This document shows, one piece after another, positions 30,172-39,258 of a DNA stretch of 64,000 nucleotides (positions are counted from its first letter, which is position 1; each line of letters starts with the position of its first letter). A model generated the notes under the pieces. The model was given only the letters and a program-made list of their open reading frames with translations, did not search any database and was not told the origin of the DNA. The stretch comes from Microbacterium sp. SA39 (lineage in GTDB: Bacteria > Actinomycetota > Actinomycetes > Actinomycetales > Microbacteriaceae): assembly GCF_000967865.1 (NCBI RefSeq), contig NZ_JXRU01000038.1, positions 248,001-312,000 on the forward strand. Direction: 5' to 3'. Position numbers and translations under genes: made by a program.

Positions 30172-31608
30172 ATGACCACCGCAGAAGCTGCCGTGCAGGA
30201 CGCCCCCGTCGGCGCTGCCGAGCGCCCGCACGCACCCCGCGCACGCAGGATCAACTGGTATGGCGCTTTCTGGCGTTGGCACTTCTACGGAGCTCTCATC
30301 GTCATCCCGACGCTGTTCGTCCTCGCGGTGACGGGCATGACCTATCTTTTCCGTGCGCAGATCGATTCAGCCATGCACCCGGGGGTGATCACCGTCTCGG
30401 TTCCCGAGGGCGGGGAACGTCTTCCGCTCTCCGAGCAGCAGGATGCCGTGCTCGCGGAGTACCCGGACCGCACCGTGATGTCGCTGTTCGACAGCCTCGG
30501 AGATCGCGCGACCGTGTTCGTCACCGCGCTCGAGGACGGAACGACCCAGAACGTCTATGTCGACCCCTATCGGGCGGTCGTCACAGGCTCGCTGACGAAC
30601 GACCAGCTGATCTCCGATGTGTTCATCCGCGTTCACGCGAACCTCCTGGCCGGTGACCTCGGCGACCGCTTCATGGAGCTCGGCGCGAGTTGGGCCATCG
30701 TGCTCACCATCACAGGGTTCATCATCTTCTTCCTCGGCAGGAAGCCGCGGAAGGCCGCGTCGACGAAGAAGGCGGGCGGCGCGCGCCTTCGAAGCGCCCA
30801 CGCGCTCGTCGGGCTGCCGGTCGGTATCGGCATCATCATGCTGGTGGTCTCGGGTCTACCTTGGACGGGACTGTGGGGCAGCGTTGCACAGCAGGTGGCA
30901 TCGCAGGGCGGCTCGTCACTGTGGGGTGACGACCCGGGCGGGGAGTCGTCGATGGAGGAACTCATCGAGACGACCGACGGCACCAACGCGCCGGCGGGAT
31001 GGGCAGTCGGCATGGGGGCGACCGGACAGAGCACGGGAGCGGGTGCGCAGGTGTCCATCGACACCGCCGTCGCCGCCGCGGAGGCCGAGGGTGCCCCGAC
31101 CCCCTACTACGTGATCTACCCGGCCGACGAGGCCGGCGTGTTCAGCGTGATGAGCAGCCAGTGGAACCAGCAGGGCAACCCGGCCGAATCCGATGTGACG
31201 CTCGAGCGGACTGTCCACGTCGACCAGTACTCGGGCGATGTCGTCGCCCAGTACGGATACGAGGACTACAGCCCGATGGCCCAGGCGGTCTCCCAGGGCA
31301 TCGCCATCCACGAGGGCCGTCGCTTCGGCCCCATCAACACGATCCTCACGTCGCTGTTCTGCCTCGGGGTGATCTTCCTCTGCGTCTCCGCCCCCATCAT
31401 GTGGTGGCGTCGCCGAGGAACCGCGAGCGGCACCGCAGCGCCTCGAGCCCGTCTGCCGCTGTTCGGCAACATCGTCCTGCTGGTCGTGGTCGCAGCCCTC
31501 GGCATCTTCCTGCCGATGTTCGGCCTGTCACTGCTCGTCATCCTCGCGGTCGACCAGCTCCTCATCCGACGGATGCCGTCCTGGAAGAGATTCTTCAACA
31601 CCGTCTGA
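30172..31608 (+). CDS. PepSY-domain membrane protein
   Basis: This is a 478-residue protein of the PepSY-associated membrane family, often found with iron or copper uptake and handling genes. The first helix region WHFYGALIVIPTLFVLAVTGMTYLF is diagnostic. Three more helices and two large extracytoplasmic PepSY-type segments follow, including one with YVDPYRAVVTGSL. The exact role is unknown; a reductase-like function has been proposed for relatives. The repressor-type dyad 35 nt upstream of its start puts it with the copper genes. Two hairpins follow it. Confidence 0.88.
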   Translation: MTTAEAAVQDAPVGAAERPHAPRARRINWYGAFWRWHFYGALIVIPTLFVLAVTGMTYLFRAQIDSAMHPGVITVSVPEGGERLPLSEQQDAVLAEYPDRTVMSLFDSLGDRATVFVTALEDGTTQNVYVDPYRAVVTGSLTNDQLISDVFIRVHANLLAGDLGDRFMELGASWAIVLTITGFIIFFLGRKPRKAASTKKAGGARLRSAHALVGLPVGIGIIMLVVSGLPWTGLWGSVAQQVASQGGSSLWGDDPGGESSMEELIETTDGTNAPAGWAVGMGATGQSTGAGAQVSIDTAVAAAEAEGAPTPYYVIYPADEAGVFSVMSSQWNQQGNPAESDVTLERTVHVDQYSGDVVAQYGYEDYSPMAQAVSQGIAIHEGRRFGPINTILTSLFCLGVIFLCVSAPIMWWRRRGTASGTAAPRARLPLFGNIVLLVVVAALGIFLPMFGLSLLVILAVDQLLIRRMPSWKRFFNTV

Positions 31609-31626
31609 CCTCGTCAGACGGTGTTG
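31596..31626 (+). terminator. 14-bp hairpin overlapping the PepSY stop codon
   Basis: A perfect 14-bp stem (31596-31609 with 31613-31626) with a 3-nt loop overlaps the TGA stop. Being symmetric, it may also end copA transcription from the other side, although copA ends 68 nt away. Confidence 0.75.
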
Positions 31627-31650
31627 GGTGTGCGGTCGCGCCGCACACCC
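31626..31650. terminator. Second hairpin in the convergent PepSY/copA gap
   Basis: A 10-bp perfect stem GGGTGTGCGG / CCGCACACCC with a 5-nt loop directly adjoins the first hairpin. It lies between convergent genes and is probably bidirectional. Confidence 0.7.
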
Positions 31651-31693
31651 CTTCTGTTGGCCCCGGTGCGGCTGAGAGAGGAGAGGCGAGAGC

Positions 31694-33949
31694 TCAGCGA
31701 CGACGACTGCCCGACAGCTTCTGGATACGGAGGCTGTTGTAGACGACGAGCACCGAAGACAGGCTCATGGCCGCGGCCGCGATGAGCGGGTTGAGGAGTC
31801 CCGCGGCGGCGATGGGGATCGCGGCGACGTTGTACCCGAACGCCCAGAACAGATTGATGCGGATCGTCGAGAGGGTCTTGCGTGCGATGCGCATGGCGTC
31901 AGGGACGACCATCAGGTCTTCGCGCACGAGGATGATGTCTGCCGCCTTCAACGCGATGTCTGTGCCGCTGACCACGGCGAGCCCGAGGTCGGCTGTCGCG
32001 AGGGCGACGGCGTCGTTGATGCCGTCGCCGACCATGGCGACCTTCTCGCCACCCTGCTGGATCGAGGCGATGACCTCGGCCTTCTGCGACGGGACGATCC
32101 CGGCGTGCACCGTGGTGATGCCGAGCTGCTCCGCGACGCGCCGACCGGCCGCAGGCGAGTCCCCCGTGAGCAGCACGGTCTTGAGTCCCTGATCGTGGAG
32201 AGCGCGCACAGCATCCGCTGCCTCCGGACGGATCTCGTCGGAGAGGGTGAAGCCTCCGACGACGGTCGCATCGACGGCGACCAGGACCGGCGTGTGCCCG
32301 AGCTCGGCCGCACCCTCCTGAATACGCTGAGTCATCGCCTCACCGTTCGCGCCGACGTGCGCCATGAGTGCCGCGTTGCCGACGGCGACGATCCGACCGT
32401 CGATGCGGCAGGTGATTCCCAGCCCGGGGATGGTGCGGTAGTCGTCTGCCTGAGGAAGATCCGTGACGTGGGTCATGGCCGAGACGCGGATGGCATCGGC
32501 GATGGGATGCTGGGACCCGACCTCGGCCGCTGCCGCGAACGCCCAGAGCCGGTGTTCCTCGATCTCTGCGTCGACGGTCTGCACTCGCATGTCCGCGCTG
32601 GTCAGCGTCCCGGTCTTGTCGAGGACGACGGTGGTGATGCCGCTGGAGGCCTCGAGGGCGTCGAGGCCCTTGATGAGGATGCCGAGCGTCGCGGCGCGCC
32701 CGATGCCGACCATGAGCGCGGTGGGCGTCGCCAGTCCCAGCGCACAGGGGCAGGCGATGATGAGGACGGAGATCGCGATGCCGAAGGCACGCTCACCCGG
32801 GGCACCCGCCCACCACCATCCGAGGCCGACGATGATGGCGAGGGCGATGACGACGGGGACGAACCAGGTCACGATGCGGTCGACGAGGGTCTGGACCTTG
32901 GCCTTTCGCGCCTGGGCCCGCTCGGTCATCGCAGCCATCTGGGCGAGCTGCGTGTTCGCGCCCACCGATTCGGCGATGATCTCGAGGCGCCCGTCGGCGC
33001 TCACCGTGCCGCCCAGCACCCGGTCTCCGGGCGCGACATCCGTCGGCGCCGGCTCGCCTGTCATCATGCTCGTGTCGACCGCCGCGCTTCCCGCCTGCAC
33101 GATGCCGTCGGCCGGGATGCTCTCTCCGGGAAGAACGACGATGGTGTCACCGACGCGGAGCTCACCGATGGGCACCACGGTCTCGGTACCGCCCCGGGAG
33201 ATGCGCACGTCGTCGGCGGCCAGGGCATTGAGTGCGCCGAGCACGTCACCGGCTTTCCGTCGGGAGCGTGTCTCGAAGTAGCGGCCCGCGAGCTGGAAGG
33301 TCGTCGTTCCGGCGGCGACGTCGAGGTAGATCGCATCAGCGCCGGCAGGAGTCGCACCGAATCCGAGCCAGTACCCGGCTTCCGAACTTCCTCCGAACCC
33401 GAAAACGAGCGTCGCGACCGCCCAGCCGAACGAAGCGAGGATGCCGATGGACACGAGCGTGTCCATGCTGACTCCGCCGTGGCGCAGGTTGCGGAAGGTC
33501 GCCTTGTGGAAGGGCCATGCCGCCCAGATCACGACAGGGATCGCGAGGAGGACGCAGAGCAGTTCCCATCCCGGGAATCGCCATGCGGGCACGAGCGCGA
33601 GAACGAGCGTGATGTCCATGAGCGGCACGGTCAGCAGCGCGGAGACGATGAGCCTGCGCCTCAGGGAGGTGATCTTCACCTCCGTCGCGCGCGAGGACCA
33701 GGTGTCGTCGGCGCCTTCACGGACGTGGGCGCCGTACCCGGCCTTCTCGACCTGGGCGATGAGCCGGGCGGGGTCAGCGGATGCGTCCATGACCACGGCT
33801 CGTTCGGTGGCGTAGTTGACGGTCGCGGTCACTCCGTCGAGCTTGTTCAGGGCACGCTCGACTCGACCGGCGCAGGCGGCGCAGGTCATGCCGGACACGT
33901 CCAGCTCGATGGTCTCCGTGATGTCGAGAGCCGGGGCGGTGGACGCCAT
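31694..33949 (-). CDS. copA: Copper-translocating P-type ATPase (CopA type)
   Basis: This is a 751-residue P1B-type ATPase exporting Cu(I) from the cytoplasm. It has an N-terminal metal-binding domain with GMTCAAC (Cys 23 and 26), the membrane CPC motif in CPCALGLATPTALM, phosphorylation site DKTGTLT, the HP motif in HPIADAI and the hinge GDGINDAVALATADLG. The open frame runs on upstream through the neighbouring gene, but ATG 33949 with AAGGAC is the true start and lies 2 nt after the upstream stop. It is the last gene of the chaperone-CopD/CtaG-CopA unit. Confidence 0.96.
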   Translation of the reverse strand: MASTAPALDITETIELDVSGMTCAACAGRVERALNKLDGVTATVNYATERAVVMDASADPARLIAQVEKAGYGAHVREGADDTWSSRATEVKITSLRRRLIVSALLTVPLMDITLVLALVPAWRFPGWELLCVLLAIPVVIWAAWPFHKATFRNLRHGGVSMDTLVSIGILASFGWAVATLVFGFGGSSEAGYWLGFGATPAGADAIYLDVAAGTTTFQLAGRYFETRSRRKAGDVLGALNALAADDVRISRGGTETVVPIGELRVGDTIVVLPGESIPADGIVQAGSAAVDTSMMTGEPAPTDVAPGDRVLGGTVSADGRLEIIAESVGANTQLAQMAAMTERAQARKAKVQTLVDRIVTWFVPVVIALAIIVGLGWWWAGAPGERAFGIAISVLIIACPCALGLATPTALMVGIGRAATLGILIKGLDALEASSGITTVVLDKTGTLTSADMRVQTVDAEIEEHRLWAFAAAAEVGSQHPIADAIRVSAMTHVTDLPQADDYRTIPGLGITCRIDGRIVAVGNAALMAHVGANGEAMTQRIQEGAAELGHTPVLVAVDATVVGGFTLSDEIRPEAADAVRALHDQGLKTVLLTGDSPAAGRRVAEQLGITTVHAGIVPSQKAEVIASIQQGGEKVAMVGDGINDAVALATADLGLAVVSGTDIALKAADIILVREDLMVVPDAMRIARKTLSTIRINLFWAFGYNVAAIPIAAAGLLNPLIAAAAMSLSSVLVVYNSLRIQKLSGSRRR

Positions 33950-33951
33950 GA

Positions 33952-36045
33952 TCAGCTGTCCTTTCGGTCGAGCGAGAGCGTGTCGCGCTCCGTTTCGGTC
34001 GAGGAATCGCGGGTGGCCTTCGGCGCAGGGGCTCGCGCGTCTCGGTCGGCCAGGCGCTGGAGCATCTCGTTGTAGACGTCGTACTCGGCGTCGCGTCCGG
34101 TGTCGAAGTGACGGTCCGCCCGTTTGGCGTCTTTCGCATCCTGCCGGGCCCATTGGATGCAGAGCGCGACGATGACGATGAGCAGCGGTATCTCGCCACC
34201 CGCCCACGCGACTCCCCCGCCGAGGTACTGCTGTGCTTCGAGGTTCGCCCAGGGGATGCCGAGGTAGGTGTAGAAGTCCTCGGCGATGATGACTCCGCGG
34301 GTCATGAGGATGACCCCGAAGAAGGCGTGGAACGGCATCGCCGCGAGCACGTAGCCGAGCTTGCCGATGTGAGGCAGGGGGTTGGGTGCACGGTCGACGC
34401 CGACGATGAGGCTGTAGTACAGATACCCGACGATGAGGAAGTGCAGGTTCATCAGCTGATGCGCCCAGTGGAAGCGCATGAAGTCGCCGAAGATCGGGGT
34501 CAGGTAGAGCCCGTAGTACGAGCCGATGAAGACGACGAAGACGATGAGCGGGTTGTACAGGCGGGTGAGGACGCCCCAGTGCATCACCCAGGTGATCCAG
34601 TCGTGCAGCCGGGATGGTTCGTTCCGCATGCTGCGCGACGCGCGCAGCATCAGCGTCAGCACGCCGCCGAGGACGAGGAGCCCCGGAGCGAGCATGTTGA
34701 GGCTCATGTGCACGATCATGTGGATGCCGAAATCCGCCGCCGAGTACTTGCCGAACCCCGAGCTGGTCGCGACGACGACGATGACCCATCCCAGGATCCA
34801 GGATGCCGTCCGCCCCGCCGGCCACGCGTCACCGCGACGACGCAGGACCGACAACGCGACGAGGTACGCGGTGATGCCCACGGCGGCGAGGACGAGGAAC
34901 AGGATGTTCGGACGCCACTGCCCGAACAGCACGGCGAGCGAGGGCGGGTCGGGCACCTCGAACCCCATGAAGACCTGCTCGATGCTCGTCGGCACGAAGT
35001 ACTGCGGCGGCGGCTGGCGCGTCATCGCGACGGTGAGCGCGATCCAGCCGACCGTGCCGAACGCGCCCAGCGCGGAGGCGGTCACGACGTGCTCCGCGCG
35101 AAGAGTCGCGCTCTTCCAGCGGCGAGCGACGACCACTGTCGCGACGACCAGCAGCGCGAAGAAGACCCAGCGGCCCATGATGAGCCACCCGGTGACGGAT
35201 GCCGTGAGAGATGTGCCCGCCAGCTTGAACACCGTGATGATCGCATCCGTCACGGCGATGACGGGGAGCGCGACGAACGCGATGCGCAGGTGTCGACGGA
35301 TGAACTCCGGCTCCGGCATCCGGCGCAGCCCGACGCGGACGGCACTGACGAGCCAGGTTCCCCCGAGCACGGCGACAGCCAGGGTTTGGAGGGCGGCGGA
35401 GTCGCCGCCGAAGTCGTGGTCCGGGCCGACGAGAACCTGTCCCGTGACGACGGGGGCCAGCAGCCCGACGACGGAGCACCAGAGCGGGATGAGCAGGCCG
35501 GTCCAGCGGATGACGAACATGCTCGTCAGGAACGTCACCGTGGCGCCGAGGGCGGTCACCGTCCACGCGAGCGGTGCGTAGCTCGCCTCGAAGAGGAATG
35601 CGATGGCGCCGGGCTCGAGTCCGCGGGCGAGCGGGCTGCCGGACGCATCGAAGCATTCCATCGCCGCCATGCCGAATGCGCTCACCATCCAGGTGCCGGA
35701 GGCCCACTGGAGCAGCTGCACCTCCCAGGCGCTGTCGACCACTCTCGCCTGTCTCGTGGGCACGTCGCGCAGGAAGAGGATGGCGACGAGTGCGCCGACG
35801 GTGACCACTCCGGCGAGGTCCGCGGTGGCATTGAACACCGACGTCAGAACTCCGACGTCGACTCCGGGGTAGCCCTGGAAGAGCTTGTCGTACGGTTCCG
35901 GACCGAGGGCGACCGTCACGGCCACAGCCGGTGTGATCAGCAGCGCCGCGAGTGCGACCGCGACAACCCACGCCGAGGAGCGGACGGATCCTGTTCGCCG
36001 AGCCGCGGCGACCGGAGAGACGTCGCCAGACGTGTAGTCAGGCAT
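33952..36045 (-). CDS. CopD-CtaG fusion: copper resistance / cytochrome oxidase assembly membrane protein
   Basis: This is a 697-residue protein with about 15 hydrophobic helices. The N-terminal half resembles CopD (copper import or resistance across the membrane), and the C-terminal half is the caa3-type oxidase assembly factor CtaG (YFVPTSIEQVFMGFEVPDPP, HMIVHMSLNMLAPGLLVLGG, HWAHQLMNLHFLIVGYLYY). Such fusions are common in actinobacteria and link periplasmic copper to cytochrome oxidase. It overlaps the CopZ-like gene by 8 nt and couples to copA, so import or delivery, chaperone and export are in one operon. Confidence 0.92.
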   Translation of the reverse strand: MPDYTSGDVSPVAAARRTGSVRSSAWVVAVALAALLITPAVAVTVALGPEPYDKLFQGYPGVDVGVLTSVFNATADLAGVVTVGALVAILFLRDVPTRQARVVDSAWEVQLLQWASGTWMVSAFGMAAMECFDASGSPLARGLEPGAIAFLFEASYAPLAWTVTALGATVTFLTSMFVIRWTGLLIPLWCSVVGLLAPVVTGQVLVGPDHDFGGDSAALQTLAVAVLGGTWLVSAVRVGLRRMPEPEFIRRHLRIAFVALPVIAVTDAIITVFKLAGTSLTASVTGWLIMGRWVFFALLVVATVVVARRWKSATLRAEHVVTASALGAFGTVGWIALTVAMTRQPPPQYFVPTSIEQVFMGFEVPDPPSLAVLFGQWRPNILFLVLAAVGITAYLVALSVLRRRGDAWPAGRTASWILGWVIVVVATSSGFGKYSAADFGIHMIVHMSLNMLAPGLLVLGGVLTLMLRASRSMRNEPSRLHDWITWVMHWGVLTRLYNPLIVFVVFIGSYYGLYLTPIFGDFMRFHWAHQLMNLHFLIVGYLYYSLIVGVDRAPNPLPHIGKLGYVLAAMPFHAFFGVILMTRGVIIAEDFYTYLGIPWANLEAQQYLGGGVAWAGGEIPLLIVIVALCIQWARQDAKDAKRADRHFDTGRDAEYDVYNEMLQRLADRDARAPAPKATRDSSTETERDTLSLDRKDS

Positions 36046-36265
36046 CCCGGGCTGCAGCGGAGGAACGCACTTCGTATCCCGCCTCTTCCACCGCGGCCGA
36101 GAGGGCTTCCGCAGCCAAGGGCATCTCGTGCTCGACGCTCACTTCGCCCGAGGTCGAGTCCACGGTCACGCCGGTGACACCATCGAGAGTGAGGATCTCA
36201 GCGCGGACCGCGTGTTCGCAGTGCGAACAGGTCATCCCGTTCACCAACAGTTCCGTGCGCGCCAC
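36038..36265 (-). CDS. CopZ-like copper chaperone (heavy-metal-associated domain)
   Basis: This is a 75-residue single HMA domain with GMTCSHC (Cys 13 and 16) and the ferredoxin-like pattern to the C-terminus. It likely carries Cu(I) to CopA. GTG 36265 is chosen because a GGAGG lies just upstream; the open frame extends through the promoter but this is not a plausible coding extension. It is the first gene of the copZ-copD/ctaG-copA unit and divergent from the BlaI-type regulator. Confidence 0.93.
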   Translation of the reverse strand: MARTELLVNGMTCSHCEHAVRAEILTLDGVTGVTVDSTSGEVSVEHEMPLAAEALSAAVEEAGYEVRSSAAARDA

Positions 36266-36295
36266 CGTAGCCTCCTCCTCGCGAAATGAACCCTT

Positions 36296-36313
36296 GTAGT
36301 CTACATGTCGTAG
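36296..36313. promoter_or_regulatory. BlaI/CopY-type operator 2
   Basis: GTAG-T-CTAC directly overlaps CTAC-ATGTC-GTAG. Read on the minus strand it matches operator 1 as TACTAC-N3-ATGTAGAC. It lies between the CopZ-like gene and the BlaI-type gene. Confidence 0.72.
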
Positions 36314-36381
36314 TATTACCGGATCCCGGTTCGGTCTCGACCGGTCTTCCGGCGGATAGCATTGCGGAAGAAGGAGGACGC

Positions 36382-36759
36382 ATGACGACGACGCGAACGC
36401 GTGACCGCGGTGAGCTCGAAGGGGAAGTGCTCCGACTTCTGTGGGCAAGCGAGGAGCCGATGAGCGCCAAGAGCCTGCAGGCCCTGTTCACCGGTCACGT
36501 TCCGGCCTACACGACGCTGATGACCATCCTGTCTCGGTTGGAGCAGAAGGGGCATGTCGTCCGCATCGGCGACTCGCCGCGCAAGATCAAGTTCCTCGCG
36601 GCGCAGTCCGGGGGCGACCACGCCGGCACCTCCATGATGTCAGCGCTCGACCACGCGTCAGACCGTCGCGAAGCGCTGCTCGCTTTCGCCGGCAACCTCG
36701 CGGACGAAGACATCGACCTGCTCCGTTCCGCACTCCGGTCGAGTCGCAAGCGCGGCTGA
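36382..36759 (+). CDS. BlaI/MecI/CopY-family transcriptional repressor
   Basis: This is a 125-residue winged-helix repressor. The family core is clear: GELEGEVLRLLWASEEPMSAK, AYTTLMTILSRLEQKGHVVR and a C-terminal dimerisation helix. The start is ATG 36382 with AAGGAGG upstream. In related systems such a repressor is released by copper (CopY) or by cleavage after a membrane peptidase senses a signal (BlaR). The identical dyads at 36296 and 30121 suggest it controls itself and both arms of the copper island. The next gene is a BlaR-like peptidase. Confidence 0.93.
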   Translation: MTTTRTRDRGELEGEVLRLLWASEEPMSAKSLQALFTGHVPAYTTLMTILSRLEQKGHVVRIGDSPRKIKFLAAQSGGDHAGTSMMSALDHASDRREALLAFAGNLADEDIDLLRSALRSSRKRG

Positions 36760-37587
36760 GTGATGGTGATGCTCCTTCCCACAGTGCTCGGCGCTCTCGC
36801 GCTGGTCCTCGCCATCGGGGCACCCGCCGTGCTCACGCTCCGGCCGTGGCAACTCCTGCATCCGAGAACCGCCCTGACTCTCTGGTACGCGGCCCTCGGT
36901 GCGGGCCTCGGCCTCGCTGTGGCAGCCGTCGCATCGACGATCTTCCTCGCGACCATCTCCACCCCGTATTCCGAGGCCGGCGAGGCGGCGATACTGTCCA
37001 TCACCGCATGGCTGCTCCTCGGCCTCGTGGGGGCGGCCGTCGGGTTCATCCTCACGGCCGCATCGTCCACGCCCGGTCGACGCTTCCGCAGCGACCTAGC
37101 CGTATCCCGCGAGGAACGCGACGGCTTCACGCTCGTGCGCTTCGATGACCCCGTTCCGCATGCGTACTCGCTTCCGGGAGCGCACCCGGAGATCTTCTAC
37201 TCATCGACGTTGCGCTCCTGCCTCTCGCAGTCCGAGTTCGCGGCCGTCATCGCCCACGAGTACGCCCACCTTCGCCAGCACCACGGCGCCGCGCTGCGCA
37301 TCGCAGACCTGAACGCCACGTGCCTGCCATTCCTGCCTGCCGGCCGCGCATTGAAGCGCGCCACCAGGCTGCTCATCGAGCTCGCCGCCGACGACGCTGC
37401 CGCCCGCCAGGTCGGGCCCACGCACCTCGCCAACGCCCTCGCGCGCCTCTCCTCGCAAACCGGCGACGTATCCCTTGCCATCCGCGCGGAACGACTGAGC
37501 GACAAGAAGTGGCCGATCTCACGCCGACGCCGCCTGCCTCACGCGCTCCGTCCGCTCGCCGCCGCCGACGCGCAGCGGATCCGATAG
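36760..37587 (+). CDS. M56-family (BlaR-like) membrane metallopeptidase
   Basis: This is a 275-residue protein with three N-terminal helices (about 5-27, 40-64, 76-102) and a zinc-peptidase domain with HEYAH at 166-170 and a downstream Glu-rich helix (ELAADDAAARQ). It lacks the penicillin-sensing domain of BlaR1. It begins immediately after the BlaI-type stop, so the two form a repressor-peptidase pair. It most likely cleaves, or triggers cleavage of, the repressor in response to a copper or envelope signal. GTG 36760 and nearby ATGs are alternative starts. Confidence 0.9.
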   Translation: MMVMLLPTVLGALALVLAIGAPAVLTLRPWQLLHPRTALTLWYAALGAGLGLAVAAVASTIFLATISTPYSEAGEAAILSITAWLLLGLVGAAVGFILTAASSTPGRRFRSDLAVSREERDGFTLVRFDDPVPHAYSLPGAHPEIFYSSTLRSCLSQSEFAAVIAHEYAHLRQHHGAALRIADLNATCLPFLPAGRALKRATRLLIELAADDAAARQVGPTHLANALARLSSQTGDVSLAIRAERLSDKKWPISRRRRLPHALRPLAAADAQRIR

Positions 37588-37654
37588 CCGTCGATCGGCC
37601 GCGGCACTCGTCCAGCCGTCGGATCCTGTCAGTACGTCTGTCCGGGTGCCGCCC

Positions 37655-39154
37655 TCAGGAATTACCCGCCGTGGACTGCAGCTTCTTCATGACCTGGTTG
37701 ATCGTGAACGACGCCGACTCCTGTCGCTGCGGGAACTCCGTGAGCGACTGCAGCATCCGCGCGACGTACGCCTGTGCCGGCACGAAGAGGAAGATGTGAT
37801 CGAGCACCCAGTCCCAGTACGTGTTCGACGTGATATCGGCCCGCTCGTACGGGTCGGTGCGCAGGTTGAACAGCTTCGGGAACCGCAGCTCGATATACGG
37901 CTCCTGCCACACCTGCAGAGTCCCGGCGGCCCGCTGCTCGAGGAACACCAGCTTCCAATGGTCGAAGCGCAGCGCCGTCAGGTCTCCGTCGTCCGAGACG
38001 TAGAAGAAGTGCCGACGAGGACTCTCCTCGACCGCACCGGTGATGTAGTCGAGCTGATTGTGCCCGTCGAGCTGCACGTGGAAGTCGGTGCCGTGCAGCT
38101 CTCCGCCCGCCTTCAACCGGTCCGCGATGTCGTCGTCGCCCACCGCCGCGAGCAGGGTCACGAACCAGTCGTTGTGGCTCACGATGCCGTTGAGTGTCTT
38201 CCCCGCAGGAATATGCCCAGGCCACCGGACCATCGCGGGGACGCGGTACGCCCCCTCCCAGTTGGAGTTCTTCTCGTTGCGGAACGGGGTCATGCCGGCA
38301 TCCGGCCAGCTGTTCATGTGCGGGCCGTTGTCGGTCGAGTACATGACGATCGTGTTCTCGGCCAGTCCCAGCTCGTCGAGGAGATCCAGCAGACTCCCCA
38401 CGACGTCGTCGTGATCGAGCATGGTGTCGTGGTACGGGGACTGCCAGCGTCCGGCGCGGCCTTTGCTCTCCTCTTTCGTGTGCGTGCGGAAGTGCATGTG
38501 CGTCGAGTTGAACCACAGGAAGAACGGGGTGTCGTCGTCAGCCTGCTTGCGGATGAAGTCGGAGGCGGCGTCGCGGAACTCCTCGTCGACCGTCTCCATC
38601 CGCCTCTTCGTCAGCGGACCCGTGTCTTCGATGCGTTGCGTGCCGTCATCGTTCGCCCAGGAATGGATGACACCGCGAGGACGGAACTTCTCGCTGAAGC
38701 CGGGGAACTCCTCGTCGGTCGGATAATCGGGGAGCTCGGGCTCCTCCTCGGCGTTGAGGTGATAGAGGTTCCCGAAGAACTCGTCGAAACCGTGCGCGGT
38801 CGGGAGATGCTCGTCGCGGTCGCCGAGGTGGTTCTTCCCGAACTGCCCCGTGGCGTAGCCATGGTGCTTGAGGGCGTCGGCGATGGTCGGATCCTCGGGC
38901 TGAAGGCCGAGAGGCGCCCCCGGCATCCCAACCTTGGTCAGTCCCGTGCGGTACGGGTTCTGCCCGGTGATGAAGGCGGCGCGGCCGGCCGTGCAGCTCT
39001 GCTCTCCGTAGTAATCGGTGAACTTCACACCCTCGTCGGCGATACGGTCGATGTTCGGTGTGCGATAGCCCATGAGCCCGTCGGAATACGTGCTCAGGTT
39101 CGAGATGCCGATGTCATCGCCCCAGATGATGAGGATGTTGGGTTTTTCAGCCAT
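37655..39154 (-). CDS. Formylglycine-dependent sulfatase (arylsulfatase type)
   Basis: This is a 499-residue sulfatase of the alkaline phosphatase superfamily. The N-terminal metal Asp pair lies in IIWGDDIG (13-14), and the nucleophile motif is CTAGR with Cys54, to be converted to formylglycine; position 3 is Ala rather than Pro. It has no signal peptide, suggesting a cytoplasmic enzyme. A formylglycine-generating enzyme lies directly upstream, 87 nt away. A TCACCC-N5-GGGTGA-type palindrome overlaps that gene's end, in position to control this one. The substrate is unknown. Confidence 0.95.
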   Translation of the reverse strand: MAEKPNILIIWGDDIGISNLSTYSDGLMGYRTPNIDRIADEGVKFTDYYGEQSCTAGRAAFITGQNPYRTGLTKVGMPGAPLGLQPEDPTIADALKHHGYATGQFGKNHLGDRDEHLPTAHGFDEFFGNLYHLNAEEEPELPDYPTDEEFPGFSEKFRPRGVIHSWANDDGTQRIEDTGPLTKRRMETVDEEFRDAASDFIRKQADDDTPFFLWFNSTHMHFRTHTKEESKGRAGRWQSPYHDTMLDHDDVVGSLLDLLDELGLAENTIVMYSTDNGPHMNSWPDAGMTPFRNEKNSNWEGAYRVPAMVRWPGHIPAGKTLNGIVSHNDWFVTLLAAVGDDDIADRLKAGGELHGTDFHVQLDGHNQLDYITGAVEESPRRHFFYVSDDGDLTALRFDHWKLVFLEQRAAGTLQVWQEPYIELRFPKLFNLRTDPYERADITSNTYWDWVLDHIFLFVPAQAYVARMLQSLTEFPQRQESASFTINQVMKKLQSTAGNS

Positions 39155-39241
39155 GGCTGCTCCTTGGTCCGATCGGTGAGCGCGGGCACCTGCTCGCAGT
39201 GCTCAGCCAAACAGCGGTCCCGCCGGAAACCCAGGGGCGCC

Positions 39242-39258
39242 TCACACGGAACGGGTGA
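39242..39258. promoter_or_regulatory. Palindromic operator G (TCACAC-GGAAC-GGGTGA)
   Basis: This is a one-mismatch copy of the regional palindrome, with extended GCCTCAC/GTGAGGC symmetry. It overlaps the stop codon of the FGE gene and lies 87 nt before the sulfatase start. A weak -10-like TTGGCT follows 31 nt downstream on the minus strand. Confidence 0.6.

Noticed and set aside
33950..34825. N-terminal extension of the copA frame
   Set aside because: It runs through the CopD-CtaG gene in another frame; the ATG at 33949 has a ribosome site and starts the HMA domain.
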